Positions 34,241 through 44,614 of a stretch of DNA of 64,000 nucleotides are shown here, piece after piece. The notes under the pieces are model-generated. The model was not told the origin of the DNA and made no database searches. It saw nothing but the letters and a program-made list of their open reading frames with translations. Origin of the DNA: Takakia lepidozioides. Lineage: Eukaryota > Streptophyta > Takakiopsida > Takakiales > Takakiaceae. The DNA lies in NCBI GenBank assembly GCA_030704615.1, contig CM060731.1, positions 81,448,756-81,512,755 on the forward strand. The letters run 5' to 3'. Made by a program: the position numbers and the translations under genes. Numbering within the stretch: the first letter of the stretch is position 1; each line of letters starts with the position of its first letter.

Positions 34241-35220
34241 GGGATGGTTCCCTGTTAGAGACATGTACAGGTAGTACTCGCTTTATGTATATATTTTTTC
34301 AGTTGTCATTTCGATCCTCATTCTAACCTTAATGGACATGTGGATTTGGTGTGTCGACCTATAGATTAGAATGCATGCAATTCTTGCAAGCACGAGGCAC
34401 ACCCCTACCCCCAAGAAAAACCCCACACCCAAACCCCCCCCCCCCCCAAACGAAAAAAAAACCCCAAACCCCCCCCCCCCAAATATCAGCTGGCTACCCT
34501 CCCACCCACCCCCCAACAACGCCGGCACGACGGCCTGGGGTGATCAGCGACGCTCTCGTGATTCTTAGGTGTCGCAACAGAACGACGCCATCGTGGAGCT
34601 AGCGACTCCCGAGAGTCGCATATGAATGTGCCCTCCCATGGGAGCTAGCGACGGCTCCGGGGGCTGCGACGTCCGTGCGATTCCCGGGCGTCACCAGCAA
34701 ACCGCTCCATGGGAATCTAGCGACGCCCCCAGATGGCAGCGGACGTCATGGCGATTCTAGGGCGTCGCCAGTCCCTAGGCAGAATAGACCCCATTTGCGA
34801 TGTCCAGGCATCGCAGAGTGGGGGCTTTAATGTCCCAGGGTGCGATGTGCCGAAGTCGCCAAGCGCGTGGTTCTGGCCATAGGCGACGTCCTTGCGACTG
34901 CCCAGGACGCAGGGTGAGGGATGGACCCCCCCCCCCCCTCCTTCCCTTTTGTTGCGTCGCCCGGGAGTCGCAATATTGCGACTGCTCAGAGAGTCGGCGA
35001 CACTCCGCCGTCGCTGGTGGTGGCCAAGGGGCCCAGGGGATTAGCGATTCCCGGAGGTCGCTAATTTGCGACGTTCCGGGAGCGACGTTGGACCGACATG
35101 GAGGCGACTTCCCGATGTCGTCATTTGCCCCTGGTGCGCCCCGGGCGCTGTAGTGTATTTCCGTCGCTACGCGCGGCGTTTGGAGGTCGCTGAGGCTAAA
35201 TCCCCCCAAACGTAGTAGTG
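34241..35220. repeat. CACTA subterminal repeats and right terminus, element B
   Basis: After the gene, C-rich sequence gives way at ~34550 to dense GCGAC/GTCGC motifs (GCGACG, GTCGCA, GCGATTC) to about 35190. Two CACTA-like right ends lie close together: CTGTAGTG ending at 35155 and GTAGTAGTG ending at 35220. Read from the right, 35220 gives CACTACTACGTTTGGGGGG, comparable with CACTACAGGAAAAGGGGGG at 18723. Confidence 0.6.
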
Positions 35221-36539
35221 AATGCACATTCTCTCCATCTCATAATCACTTTACACAGAGATACTTGGAATAACATGGCTTTTACTTCAGAGTTCATCAC
35301 AACCTAGCATAAGTACACATTGAATCCCTCTGAGTCCACTGGATACACAATTATCACTGATACCTTCTAAGTTGCTTGCAGCCCTTTTATACTATGCTCG
35401 AAATGACTTGTGGTCGTGTGCCATAGTGGTACACGGTCCTCGACCCTTCCCTACTTCTTCTATTAGTAAAGCCTATGCTACCGTGGCTGTGTGATATCGT
35501 GGTTCACGGCCCACGGTTGCTACATTATCCACTATTACTCCCGTGGTAGTGTACCCTTGTTCCACCGTTTGCTAAGTGCCGCGCGCTTAGCCTTTTCTGC
35601 CCGTGACCAGGTAGTGTAAACCAACACTACAATACAAGTTGGGCTTTTCGACTCTGTATTTGACTCATTTTTGAGTCGTTTGCGACATTTTTACTCCCAG
35701 CCTCCATAGTCGAACATGCGTGACAAAGGTCAAGTCGTTTCAGTCAAGCAGTCAAATCCAGATGCCAGGTTCTGACAGTGAAATGTGACAGTAAAACCTA
35801 GGGGGTGCCGTGTATGCAACACAGTATGACGTGGATGCGACGTGGCTATGACGTGTAGTAAAATGGTTTAACTAAATTATAAGGTGGATGCATGACGTGT
35901 AGTGAGTGGCTCAAGGGCTGGATGCATGACGTGTAGTAAAGTGGCTCAACTGAAGTGGAACATATTGACTACGTTCCATGATGTTTAGTATACGGTTTGA
36001 CTGTAAATCAATGATAGTGAGTTTGCTTGACTTTGTATAGTGTAATATTCTACTGTGAAGCAGTAAAAGAGGACACATTTTAGTAAATATGTTTCACTGG
36101 GGTGTATATACATATATACATATAATATAAAAAATAATATACATATATATACATATATATATATACATATATACATATATAATATATATATGAATTGGGA
36201 GGCTTTTTATTTAATATTTGGTTTTTTTGTTTATTACTGTTATTTCGTTTTTTTCATTTACTTTTAGTTTATATCTATACGTATGTGAATTAGTGGATAT
36301 TGTATTTAAATTTTTTGATTCGCTGCACTGCATTGAAAATATATTACAAATACAACAAAACATAGAATACAAATACAGGTCGGAACCAAAAACATTTGGA
36401 TGGCCCAAAACTGGTTTATATCAAGAGTGTTTTGCTAAACAAGTTTTGGTCACATTCTACAAATGACCAACATGAGGGCCATGTTGCCATATCCATAGAT
36501 CACTGCCCAACTGAAGTCATACAGTAAGGATAATCTGCT
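35221..36539. other. Non-coding DNA with repeats and an AT microsatellite
   Basis: No gene is recognised. GCATGACGTGTAGT-type units recur three times at 35850-35940. A mixed (TA)n/(ATACAT)n microsatellite occupies about 36100-36192. Confidence 0.45.
36100..36192. repeat. TA/ATACAT microsatellite
   Basis: Almost uninterrupted alternation of TATA and ACATAT units over about 90 bases. Confidence 0.85.
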
Positions 36540-36589
36540 GTGCAGCTACGTCCAGCACTATCGTGGACATGTCAAGAGAACATTAGAAA

Positions 36590-37860
36590 TCATTTTGAGA
36601 ATGAGTTCCAGAGAATGGTGGTGCCAGCTACCTTGTCACCCAAAGTGACATCCACTTCCAGGGCTGCCTTGACATACATATCCACCAAGGCAGTGTTTAG
36701 AGTGACAACTCCAGCTTTGGCGATGTCAACATGGACCTTTGTGCCCTTTTGAGGGCTGCCAGGCTCACATTTGACGTAGATGTACACCAGGGAAATGTTC
36801 AGAATGACATCTGGTACAATTCCAGCTTGGATAATGTCACCATAAACCTCTTTGCCCCTTCCCAGGGCTGCTAGGCTCGCATATGCATATTACAAAAACA
36901 AATGAACATGACGGCCTGGTCTGGCTTCATCCCTTCCCACATCATTTGCTCTTATGTTTCCAAAGCCTTAATCCCATACCCATGCTGCACATACCTTGCA
37001 ATCATGGCACTCCAAAATACCACATCTCGTTCAGCCATATTGTCAAACTCTCCCTTCACATCAGGCTTGCTGCACCCACATTTGGCATACATGTCCACCA
37101 AGGCAGAGTTCATAATGACAATTTCCCCTTTAACGATCAGCATAAGCAAGGGGAAGGAGACAGTAGAGCTGCTGCTCTCTCCCAGCGCCAAAAAAACCAA
37201 AAGAAAAAAAAATGGAGGGGTTGAGAGAGCCGCCATGGTTGTGAAGTACCAGTATGCTGCAACGTGATGTGGTTGGGCTTCACCCTTCCCCATCAATATT
37301 TGATCATAGGTCTCCAAAGCCTCCATACCATGTCCCTGCTGTGCATACCCTGCAAACATCACATTCCCCCCACATTCCATGACACCACATCTCGTTCAAC
37401 CATAGTGTTGAAAACTCCCTTCGCATCCTTAATGCACCCACATTTGGCATACATGTCCACCAGGGCAGTGTTCAGAATGACATCTTGTACAAATCCAACT
37501 TTGACGATGTCACCATGGATCTCTTTCCCCTTTTCCAGAGCTCCCAGCCTTGCACAAGCATAGCAAACATAAACAAATGTGATGTGGTTGGGTTTCACCC
37601 TTCGCGCAGTAGTTGCTCATAGGTTTCCAAAGCACTCCTACCACACCCATCCTTGGTAAATCCTGCCAACATTATATTCTACGTGATCAAGATTGTTGAG
37701 GCACTCTGTGGAAAACCTGGTGAGCATCCATGATGCTCCCACACTGAACATACATGTTGACAAGGGTGTTGAGTAGAAAAACATTTGGCGTTAATCCACT
37801 TTGGATAATGTGAGTGTGCACCTGCTAGCTTCCAGACCTTTCATCTTCATGCACTTAAGC
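36590..37860 (-). pseudogene. PPR (PLS-type) pseudogene, copy 2
   Basis: PPR proteins bind organellar RNA. Reading down the minus strand: HIIQSG...NTLVNMYVQCGSIMDAHQVF (~37850-37690), KPNHITFVYVCYACARLGALEKGKEIHGDIVK followed by NTALVDMYAKCGCIKDAKGVF and ERDVVSWN (37598-37370), then SALVDMYAKCG and ERDVVFWSAMIARYVQHG (37200-36960), and NTALVDMYVK (36760-36680). The L/S-type motifs (LVDMYAKCG, ERDVVSW) are those of plant PLS PPR proteins. Frames shift between motifs, stops intervene and similar motifs are repeated, so it is a decayed copy. It is closely related to 39466-40263. Confidence 0.82.
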
Positions 37861-38492
37861 AAGGAAGAAAAGCCACACATTTGGTTGGTTTCCATGGTTT
37901 TGCCATATAGGCAGTCTGCCGCTTCCTGGCAGTAAAATAATGGTGGTGCCCCCAGGGGGTCTTTGGCCCTGCCACTGGGTCACAGATCATCTGGAGTTTC
38001 CTCCTACACACTTTGCATCGCTGAGGAGTTCAAAACTTCGCCGGGAAGCTCCTTCACCCGTCGTTTGCTCCGATGCAGCACTTGCTTTGTCGCGATATTT
38101 CATCGCTGTACAGATAGTTTCCTCCAATTGCCAAGACTCCTTGCCACGTGCTCCTACTGGACTTGAAAGGCGGGAGAATAGAGATATCGCAATCCGGGAT
38201 TGGAACAGTCGCCATGTAATGTTTCGAACAAGTGCAAGTTGTCGTTACTAGTACCGAATTGGCAGCCTAACTCGCTGTCGATGCAGCTCCCTACGGTCAT
38301 TTTGACGCCAGAGCTCCTCCATGGTCGTCTCAGACATAATCTAAATTCCTACGTGCTTTACCAACGATTCCCAGATAACTCACAAACTGCCCTGCTTTGG
38401 CAGTACAATGCCTAAACTGTCTGCCTTAAGATCAAAAACGATCTGAAAAGAAATATGTACCAATATATGCATCTACAACAGGTGGCTCCCGA
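37861..38492. other. No gene recognised
   Basis: A plus-strand frame from 37940 is open for about 100 codons, but its sequence does not resemble a known family. Confidence 0.3.
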
Positions 38493-39290
38493 GTGCATGT
38501 GGAGAACTTGGATGAGGAGGACGACATGGCACCTCCTGACTACAATGGTGTTCCACAGCAGTATGGAAAACCAATGTTGGAGACTTCAGTGTCCACTGCT
38601 AATTGGCATATTGCAAGGACAACGGACTTGTCACGTGCCCAATGTTGGGGTATTCGGGTTGACAACGGGCAGCCCTGTAACCAGCAAATCAGTCCTTCGA
38701 AATTGTCTGGCATCCCAGCTCCGAAGTACATTGGAATGTGCCACAACCCAGTTTTTGCAAAATCAAAATTGCATGAGTTTTGGTTTTGTCCTCAAGACAT
38801 TCAACAGTGTGTTCGTGGGGGAGTCCACCGAGATGCGAAGGACAGACCTGAGCCACCACAAATATGGTCTGTGATGGCAGGAACAGATTTGACTCAAGAG
38901 GAAGTTAACTCATTGGATGCAGCTGGGTCACATACATCAAAATGTAGAGTTTTACCTTTTAGTTTATATATAAGCTCTGGTGACCAGAAGAAGAGGCCAG
39001 TGAAAGAACCCTCAATTCCCAAGGTCATAAAGTAACAATCAGGAAAGAATCTTATATCAGACTTTTTAGTGTTTACCCACCCCTTGTTTTGGGTAAAACA
39101 TGTGTACAAAACCAAAGGGGGCAGGTATTGGGACTTAGGTAATGAAGTCTGGCAGGGGTTAATTGTACCATATGTCATCCTGGAAACAGAAGCGGCAACA
39201 GCCCGATTGATAGAACAATTCGCTGCTAATGAAGGTACCTTCTTCAATACATTTCACCCTGTTTTGCCATGTTATCATAGTCGTCCCTAA
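38493..39290 (+). other. Unidentified ORF
   Basis: An open frame of 180 codons (38493-39035) with balanced protein-like composition: GIPAPKYIGMCHNPVFAKSKLHEFWFCPQDIQQCV, then PQIWSVMAGTDLTQEEVNSLDAAGS. The conserved-looking Cys and Trp residues suggest a real or recently real protein. A second frame (39069-39247) with LIVPYVILETEAATARLIEQFAANEG may continue it. It then runs into an inverted piece of the PPR leader repeat at about 39235. No domain is recognised; it may belong to an unknown mobile element. Confidence 0.4.
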
Positions 39291-39465
39291 ATTTCATGTA
39301 GAATTCTGCAAGTTAGCTCGTTCATGATGTGAGCTGGCATGAGTTTTATAAAGATCCTTCACGATGGTGGGGCAACCGCAATCACAGAGGTCATTTTGGA
39401 TTGATGCTCGGTCAAATCCTCCATGGGTGAGGGCACCTTCTTCTTTGACCTGTTGCAGGCTGTTT

Positions 39466-40263
39466 TGCCCCCTCATCAGATTTGGCCCTGAGATGCATAT
39501 TGAATCTTTATAGCACCATAAAAAATACCCAATTCTGATATGCTGCTGGTAGAGGTTTCGTCTGAATACAAGGCAGCTTTGACAATGTCATTATGGACCT
39601 CTTCCCTCTTTTCCAGAGCTCCCAGGCTTGCACACGCATTACAAACACAAACAAACGCGATGTGGTTGGGCTTCACCCCTTCACGCAACATTTGCTCATA
39701 GGTCTCCTAAGCATTCCTACCACACCTACGCTTGGTAAATCCTGCCAACATAATATTCCACGTGATCAAAGATCATTGAGGCATTCTGTTGAACACTTGG
39801 TGAGCATCCATGATGCTCCCGCACTTAACATACATGTTGACAAGGGTGTTGAGTAAAAAAACACTTGGTGTGAATCCACTTTGGATAATGTGAGTGTGCA
39901 CCTGTTTTCCAGCTTCCAGACCATCCATCTTGATGCACTTAAGCAACAGACAGACATATCTGAATCTGCTGAAATGCCTCCTTGGTTTAGAGTCTGTAGA
40001 GCCTCTGTCAGTCTGCCTGCTGCACAAAGTATCTTCACATGCCCAGAAGTGCCAGAAGAGGCATTGTGGACTCCCTCTCTTGATCCTCTAATTTCAACAG
40101 CTGTGGTCATGGTTGAGGTGCCTGATTTTGTCAACTGTGCCACTGCAGCTGCTGCCTTTAGTTGACCATCTACACATGCAGGTTTCTTGTAGCTACTGAT
40201 CCACCTGAAATCAAGGTAATCTGGAGCTTGAAGTCCAGCCCTCTTGGATGAATCTGGACCCAC
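39466..40263 (-). pseudogene. PPR pseudogene, copy 1 (N-terminal part)
   Basis: The start near 40263 encodes a non-PPR leader (SSYKKPACVDGQLKAAAAVAQLTKSGTS). CAAGRLTEALQTLNQ follows, then after one frameshift GLEAGKQVHTHIIQSGFTP, NTLVNMYVKCGSIMDAHQVFNRMP, LITWNIMLAGFTK and EGVKPNHIAFVCVCNACASLGALEKREE. This is the normal order of a PLS PPR protein N-terminal half. In-frame stops at ~39775 and elsewhere, plus loss of the later repeats, mark it as a pseudogene. Its leader is the source of the dispersed repeat listed separately. Confidence 0.82.
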
Positions 40264-40500
40264 ACTCTATCCCCGCTCCTTCAGCTATCCATGCCTCTGC
40301 ACAAATGATGCATACACCCTTGCCTTGCAGCTGATAATGACAGCCTCTATTTGTTCTAGGAAACACCCAACTCAGCTTATTACACTAGTTCCTATACTGA
40401 ATTGCGTCTGCTACTCTCATGTAATCTAACAAGCATTATCATTTTTGCCTGGTGTCCCACCATTGACTGGGGTCAGGAAAGTATTCATTCCACAGCTTCT
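40130..40500 (-). repeat. PPR leader repeat, copy b
   Basis: This shares with 31445-31935, 40550-40880, 41160-41560, 43737-43935 and 44615-44905 a block around ...GTTGACCATCTACrCATGCAGG...TCTTGTAGCTA, CTTGGATGAATCT and CTGCTCCTTCAGCTATC. Its first part is the N terminus of the PPR pseudogene on the minus strand. Confidence 0.75.
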
Positions 40501-40549
40501 CCTCATCTCTGTTATGTATTTTTGGACACTTTCCTGTTGTCACAGTGGC

Positions 40550-40880
40550 AGTATCATGTCAAAGTCACTCCAAACTACATTCATTCAACCAGCTAACTTG
40601 TAGAATTCAACATGGAAATTCAGGGCCGATTCTGATAAGAGGGAAAAATAGGGTGAATGTGAAGAAGGTGCCTTGATTACTAGTGCCTGATTTTATCAGT
40701 TGTGCCGCTGCTGCAGCGGCATGACAATTTACCATCTACCCATGCAGGTTTCTTGTAGCTATTGATCTACAGGAAATCATAAGTAATATTGTGCTTGAAA
40801 TCTGGCCCTTTTGGATGAATCTAGACCTAGTCTCTATCCCTGCTCCTTCAGCTATCTCTGCCTCTGTACAAATCATGCAC
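40550..40880 (-). repeat. PPR leader repeat, copy c
   Basis: Begins with TCAAAGTCACTCCAAACTAC, as copy a does at 31449, and ends in ATCATGCACACATCAGG, where a UDP-glycosyltransferase fragment is joined. Confidence 0.7.
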
Positions 40881-40886
40881 ACATCA

Positions 40887-41059
40887 GGGAGCTAATGACA
40901 GGGGAGGAGGGCATGGCAATTCGAACCAGGGTAGGGAAGCTCAAATATTGTGCTCCTGAGGATATGGCAGAGGGTGGATCCTCAACTAAAAATTTGCTGG
41001 CCTTTGTGGAGGATCTCAAGTCTCAGATTGTGCAGACCAAGACTTTGCAGGAAGAATGA
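40887..41059 (+). pseudogene. UDP-glycosyltransferase (family 1) C-terminal fragment
   Basis: The plus-strand reading ELMTGEEGMAIRTRVGKLKY...MAEGGSSTKNLLAFVEDLKS matches the far C terminus of plant UGTs (...LMxGEEGxxxRxRAxxLKxxAxxAVxEGGSSxxNLxxFVxxL). The frame is open to a stop at 41059. The catalytic domain and the PSPG donor-binding motif are absent. It is flanked on both sides by PPR leader repeats running the other way, so it is a captured fragment rather than a gene. Confidence 0.72.
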
Positions 41060-41159
41060 TTGATTGTTGACACTGTCTCTCGCATGCCCTAAGATCTGAA
41101 AATCAAGTTGAAAAAGTAAACCACATGACTCTGTTCAACCCATCTAAAGGCCTTAAGAG

Positions 41160-41663
41160 ACATTTAGGGCTGGTTCTGATAATAGGGTGAAATGTGTTGA
41201 AGAAGGTGCCTTGAGTAGCAGTACCTGAATTTTATCAATTGTGCCGCCGCTGCTGCTGTTGCGGCTTCCAGTTGACCATCTACGCATGCAGGTTTCTTGT
41301 AGCTATCATTCCACAGGGATTCATAGGTAATCTGGAGCTTGAAATCCGGCCCTCGCCCTCTTGGATGAATCTGGACCCACACCTATCCCTGCTCCTTCGG
41401 CTATCCATACCTCTGCACAAATCATGCATAGTACCTCCTTGCTTTGCTGCTAGCAGCTGACAATGACGGCATAGATTTATTCCAGCAAACACCCTAACCC
41501 TACTTCTCACACTAGTTCCTATGCTGACTTGCGCTTCCAACAGGCATTCACCTTTTTGCACCAACGTCGAGCTAACTTGCAGAATTCAACCTGAAAATTT
41601 AGGGATGACTCTGAATCCTGATAACAGGGAAAACAGGCTGAAATGTGTTGAAGAAGGTGCTCA
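41160..41663 (-). repeat. PPR leader repeat, copies d and e
   Basis: A full leader copy runs from 41160 to about 41567. A second partial copy (41568-41663, AACTTGCAGAATTCAACCTG...GGTGAAATGTGTTG-like) follows and runs into PPR sequence at 41664. On the minus strand copy d encodes SYKKPACVDGQLEAATAAAAAQL, the PPR N-terminal leader. Confidence 0.7.
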
Positions 41664-41810
41664 TATGTATGCAAAGCCTCCATCCCGCGCCCGCTGTGCA
41701 TATCCTGCAATCATCGCACTCCACGACACCACATCTCGTTCAGCCATACTGTTGAACACTCCGTGCTGTCTCCGCTCTAAAGCTCCCATATAGCACACGT
41801 CGTGACAATG
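41664..41810 (-). pseudogene. PPR fragment, copy 4
   Basis: The minus-strand reading GVFNSMAERDVVSWSAMIAGYAQR, then GMEALHTYEHL, is a single L/S-type PPR unit in an open frame, with nothing PPR-like further on. Confidence 0.7.
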
Positions 41811-41879
41811 GCCGACACAACAAGAGCAAACATACAGGTCGATCCCACAAACAGTACACTCGCTGCGCGGCACTTCTCT

Positions 41880-42117
41880 CTCTCTATTTTCTCCTCCCCT
41901 CGCCCACCCGCTCTCTCATGTGCACACAACAAGATACTAGTATTTTAGAAACCGCTTATCCTGGTTCGTGAACCTTAAGAAAACACAGATGGTGGCACAA
42001 AGACAAACAAACGCTAAGTCCCTAAGCCTGCGGAGCTGTTGAACCACGCCGACCCAAAAAACACAGAGTCCCGGCCAGACTGCACACTGCGACCTAGCAA
42101 CCCTAAACTCGAACCAA
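41880..42117. other. No gene recognised
   Basis: Pyrimidine-rich start (TCTCTCTCTC at 41877-41886), otherwise featureless. Confidence 0.3.
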
Positions 42118-42345
42118 GTGCATTATCATCCGTTCATACGTTCATACAATAGTTGCCAGCAAGGCGTTTTCTTTATCGTTCGTTCATACGTTCATCCAGT
42201 GCACAAAAATTATTGTTTATCGTTCGTTCAGGTAATTCAGTTGTTTTGTTTCACTAACCTTTCATACGTTCATCCAATAGCTGCCAGCAAGACGTTTATT
42301 TATCATTCGTTCATATAATTCAGTTGTTTTGTTTCACTAACCTTA
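42118..42345 (+). repeat. Direct repeats with CGTTCATACGTTCAT units
   Basis: CATACGTTCATaCAATAGTTGCCAGCAAGGCGTTT at 42135 is repeated as CATACGTTCATCCAATAGCTGCCAGCAAGACGTTT at 42264. AATTCAGTTGTTTTGTTTCACTAACCTT ends both units (42233 and 42317). A third, shorter CGTTCATACGTTCATCCAG lies at about 42182. Confidence 0.75.
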
Positions 42346-42776
42346 ACCAGCACACGATTAGTTTACTATTAATGTGGTGGGTCAGTGAAAAAATAGTTTT
42401 TTTTTTAAAAAACTTCTTATTATCCACATATATATTGCTATATAATTTATATATTGTGATTACACGTGCCATTGTTTAACTGGTTGTCTCAGTTAGCTCA
42501 TTTTAGGTAGTCAAAGTCTCTCACTACAGTCAAAATTATCGCGGTTGTCTAGTACCTCGAATATTTTAATATAAAATTTGCAAAATGGTTGGAACAGTCG
42601 AAAGTGACAACAGTCAACGCCAGCGTCAAACTAAATCGTCGAAATTACATAGGGTGTGTTGTAGTGCAATCACCACCCGGTATGTCCCATCGTGACTCTC
42701 ACTGCCCGGCCCTTGTAGCTGTGTCATACTTACCCGTTACCACTACTACCCTCTTTCGGGGGTGGGCCCTATAAAA

Positions 42777-42840
42777 GCTAGGGGGTGCCCGGTGGGCACC
42801 CCGAGAGCCGTGGATGGATGGATTTGGGGGGTACCCCTGG
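42777..42840. repeat. GC-rich hairpins
   Basis: GGGGTGCCC/GGGCACCCC form a near-perfect inverted repeat at about 42782-42802. GGGGTACCCC is a palindrome at about 42827-42836. The surrounding CCACCCGGT/ACCACTACC runs are low complexity. Confidence 0.6.
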
Positions 42841-42844
42841 GGTA

Positions 42845-43125
42845 CATGCGGTGTCAGGAGGTCAAAGAGGTATGCGACTCAAGTTGTCTTTTGTTGGTGA
42901 TAATAACAGTGAGGAAACGGAGTGTCGTCAGGTGGATAGCTTTGAAACATTTGTGGATAGGGGAAAATGGGATTTTGAAGTTATTGTGAAGGGCAGAGAT
43001 ACTGGCATTGTGGATGCCGCCTCGTGTGCCAGCTGTAATGACTGTTAGGGGGCCGGTAGACCAGCATCGACGGCGGATAGCATGAATGAGCGGGACGTAT
43101 TTTTGGCGTTTTTCAAGCATGGAGG
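42845..43125. repeat. Dispersed repeat, copy 2 of 2
   Basis: Co-linear with 8830-9115 (see that entry). Both strands have short open frames, but the conserved blocks are DNA-level and no protein family is recognised. Confidence 0.6.
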
Positions 43126-43351
43126 AGGCGGGATAGCGGTCATTACAGTATGTAAACTCAATGAAATGTATAGTAAGTTCAAGGGACGGTAGGCTCGCTG
43201 CTGCCTAATCGAGGGAAAGCGAGGTAGACTGACAACTCCCTGTGAAGTTCATAACTGAAAGAATTAAAGCTCTTGAGAAGTAAAAATGAAGTTGAAAGAA
43301 GAGAGGGACACCACTAGGGAAAACTTGCAAGTAGCTCACTGCAGAGGTCAT

Positions 43352-43471
43352 AAACATCTTACCAAGGTGGATAACTTGAAATTCAAACCCCACTTCTTTG
43401 GCAGCCGCTACAAACGCGGTCTCTGTACTTGATGCCTTCGCTAGTGGGATTGGGACTACCTACATGCCATT
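43352..43471 (-). other. Exon-like ORF of unknown gene
   Basis: On the minus strand an open stretch encoding LAKASSTETAFVAAAKEVGF...QVIHL is bounded by a consensus 3' splice site (CATGTAG near 43472) and a GTAAGA donor near 43351. The composition is protein-like. I recognise no family and see no partner exons. Confidence 0.25.
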
Positions 43472-43736
43472 TACCAGTACAATACGCTTTGAAGGTGGCA
43501 TAATTAAGGATAACTTTACTTTATGCATCCCTAAGATTCGCATATCAAGAACAAGAGAGTCTCATAGAGTCTGCTGCCCTGCTGCCTTCGACTCACACAT
43601 CATGTTTTCTTTTTGGAAGATTATCTGGTTGTTGTTGGTTTTGTCCGTGACTTCTTACAGATTCTGTCTGCCTCAATCTGCAATTCTCTCTAGTCCTCCA
43701 TCTCTTCTCTGTTTCTTGTCAATGCAGAGATAAAAA

Positions 43737-43935
43737 AAAAAAACAGGGTGAAATGTGTTGAAGAAGGTGCCTTCATTAATTGTGCTGCTGCCGCTGCTGT
43801 TTCCAGTTGACCATCTACCTACGCAGATTTCTTGTAGCTATTGATCCACAGGGAATTAGAAATAATCTTGTGTTTGAGATCCGGCCCTCTTGGATGAATT
43901 TAGACCTCTATCCCTGGTCCTTCAGCTGGGTGATT
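43737..43935 (-). repeat. PPR leader repeat, copy f
   Basis: Follows an A run at 43732-43743 and has the CAGGGTGAAATGTGTTGAAG start, CAGTTGACCATCTAC and CTTGGATGAATTTAGACC blocks of the family. Confidence 0.7.
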
Positions 43936-44614
43936 GCAGCCTACAGTGTCCATTTTTTGTTGTCACAACACTGTTTTTTCCAGACATAGAATAGTGGTAA
44001 ATTATCATACTCCTACATGACAATGTCATCAATAAAAATGGACTAACATATAGAGGCCAAAAACCAGAATCTCTAGATGCTATGGACTTTTTAAAAGTCC
44101 ATAAGGAATTGTCACAGTCCATAAAAAAAGACGTCATGGAATTTTTTTTAACATAGGAGTTAGAACAAAGTTAAGAAAGGGGACTCTCTCAACCTTGCTT
44201 TGGAAAATGAGGAATCTGTAGTGTGGAATCTTTTTATTTTTTCTTTTCTTTTAAGTTTCCATCAATGCTTGACTCCTTTAAGTCGTGAAAACTATCATTC
44301 AAAAATATGAAGTTAAAAAAAATTATGTATTATTTTGAGCCTGCTATTTTCATAAAGTCCTTTATCACTAAATTATTTTGAAATAACAATTTTTTTTTCA
44401 TAAGAGACGCATTCATTCACCATAAATGCAGAGTTGAGTATGATCAAATTTAAAAAAAACCTTTGTGAATTGATATTACCACAATTTGAAAAATCTTGGT
44501 TTTAACAGTTTATAATAGACGGTCAAGATTGTCAGTTGAAGCAAATCCGATGGTTGAGGATTCGCCACATCCTCTTTTATGTATTCATGATCTACCGTTT
44601 TTGGTCCACTCTAG
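43936..44614. other. AT-rich non-coding DNA
   Basis: No gene is seen. A/T-rich with several short A and T runs. Confidence 0.4.

Larger units (their letters stand above)
23164..35220 (+). mobile_element. CACTA element B, composite, with truncated TNP2 and TNP1-like gene
   Basis: Left terminus CACTTAGGGAAAAAAAAAGG at 23164 is a degenerate form of the element A terminus. It is followed by GCGACG-type repeats. On the plus strand come a TNP2 N-terminal fragment (26635-27306) and a TNP1-like gene (32817-34240), then GCGACG-type repeats to possible right ends: CTGTAGTG ending at 35155, or GTAGTAGTG ending at 35220. The outside triplets are AAG (left) and AAT (after 35220), close but not identical, so the borders are inferred. 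Between the two genes lie other inserted elements. Confidence 0.6.

Noticed and set aside
34351-34602. Proline-rich protein on the plus strand
   Set aside because: Translation of C-rich runs; composition only, no domain or start context.
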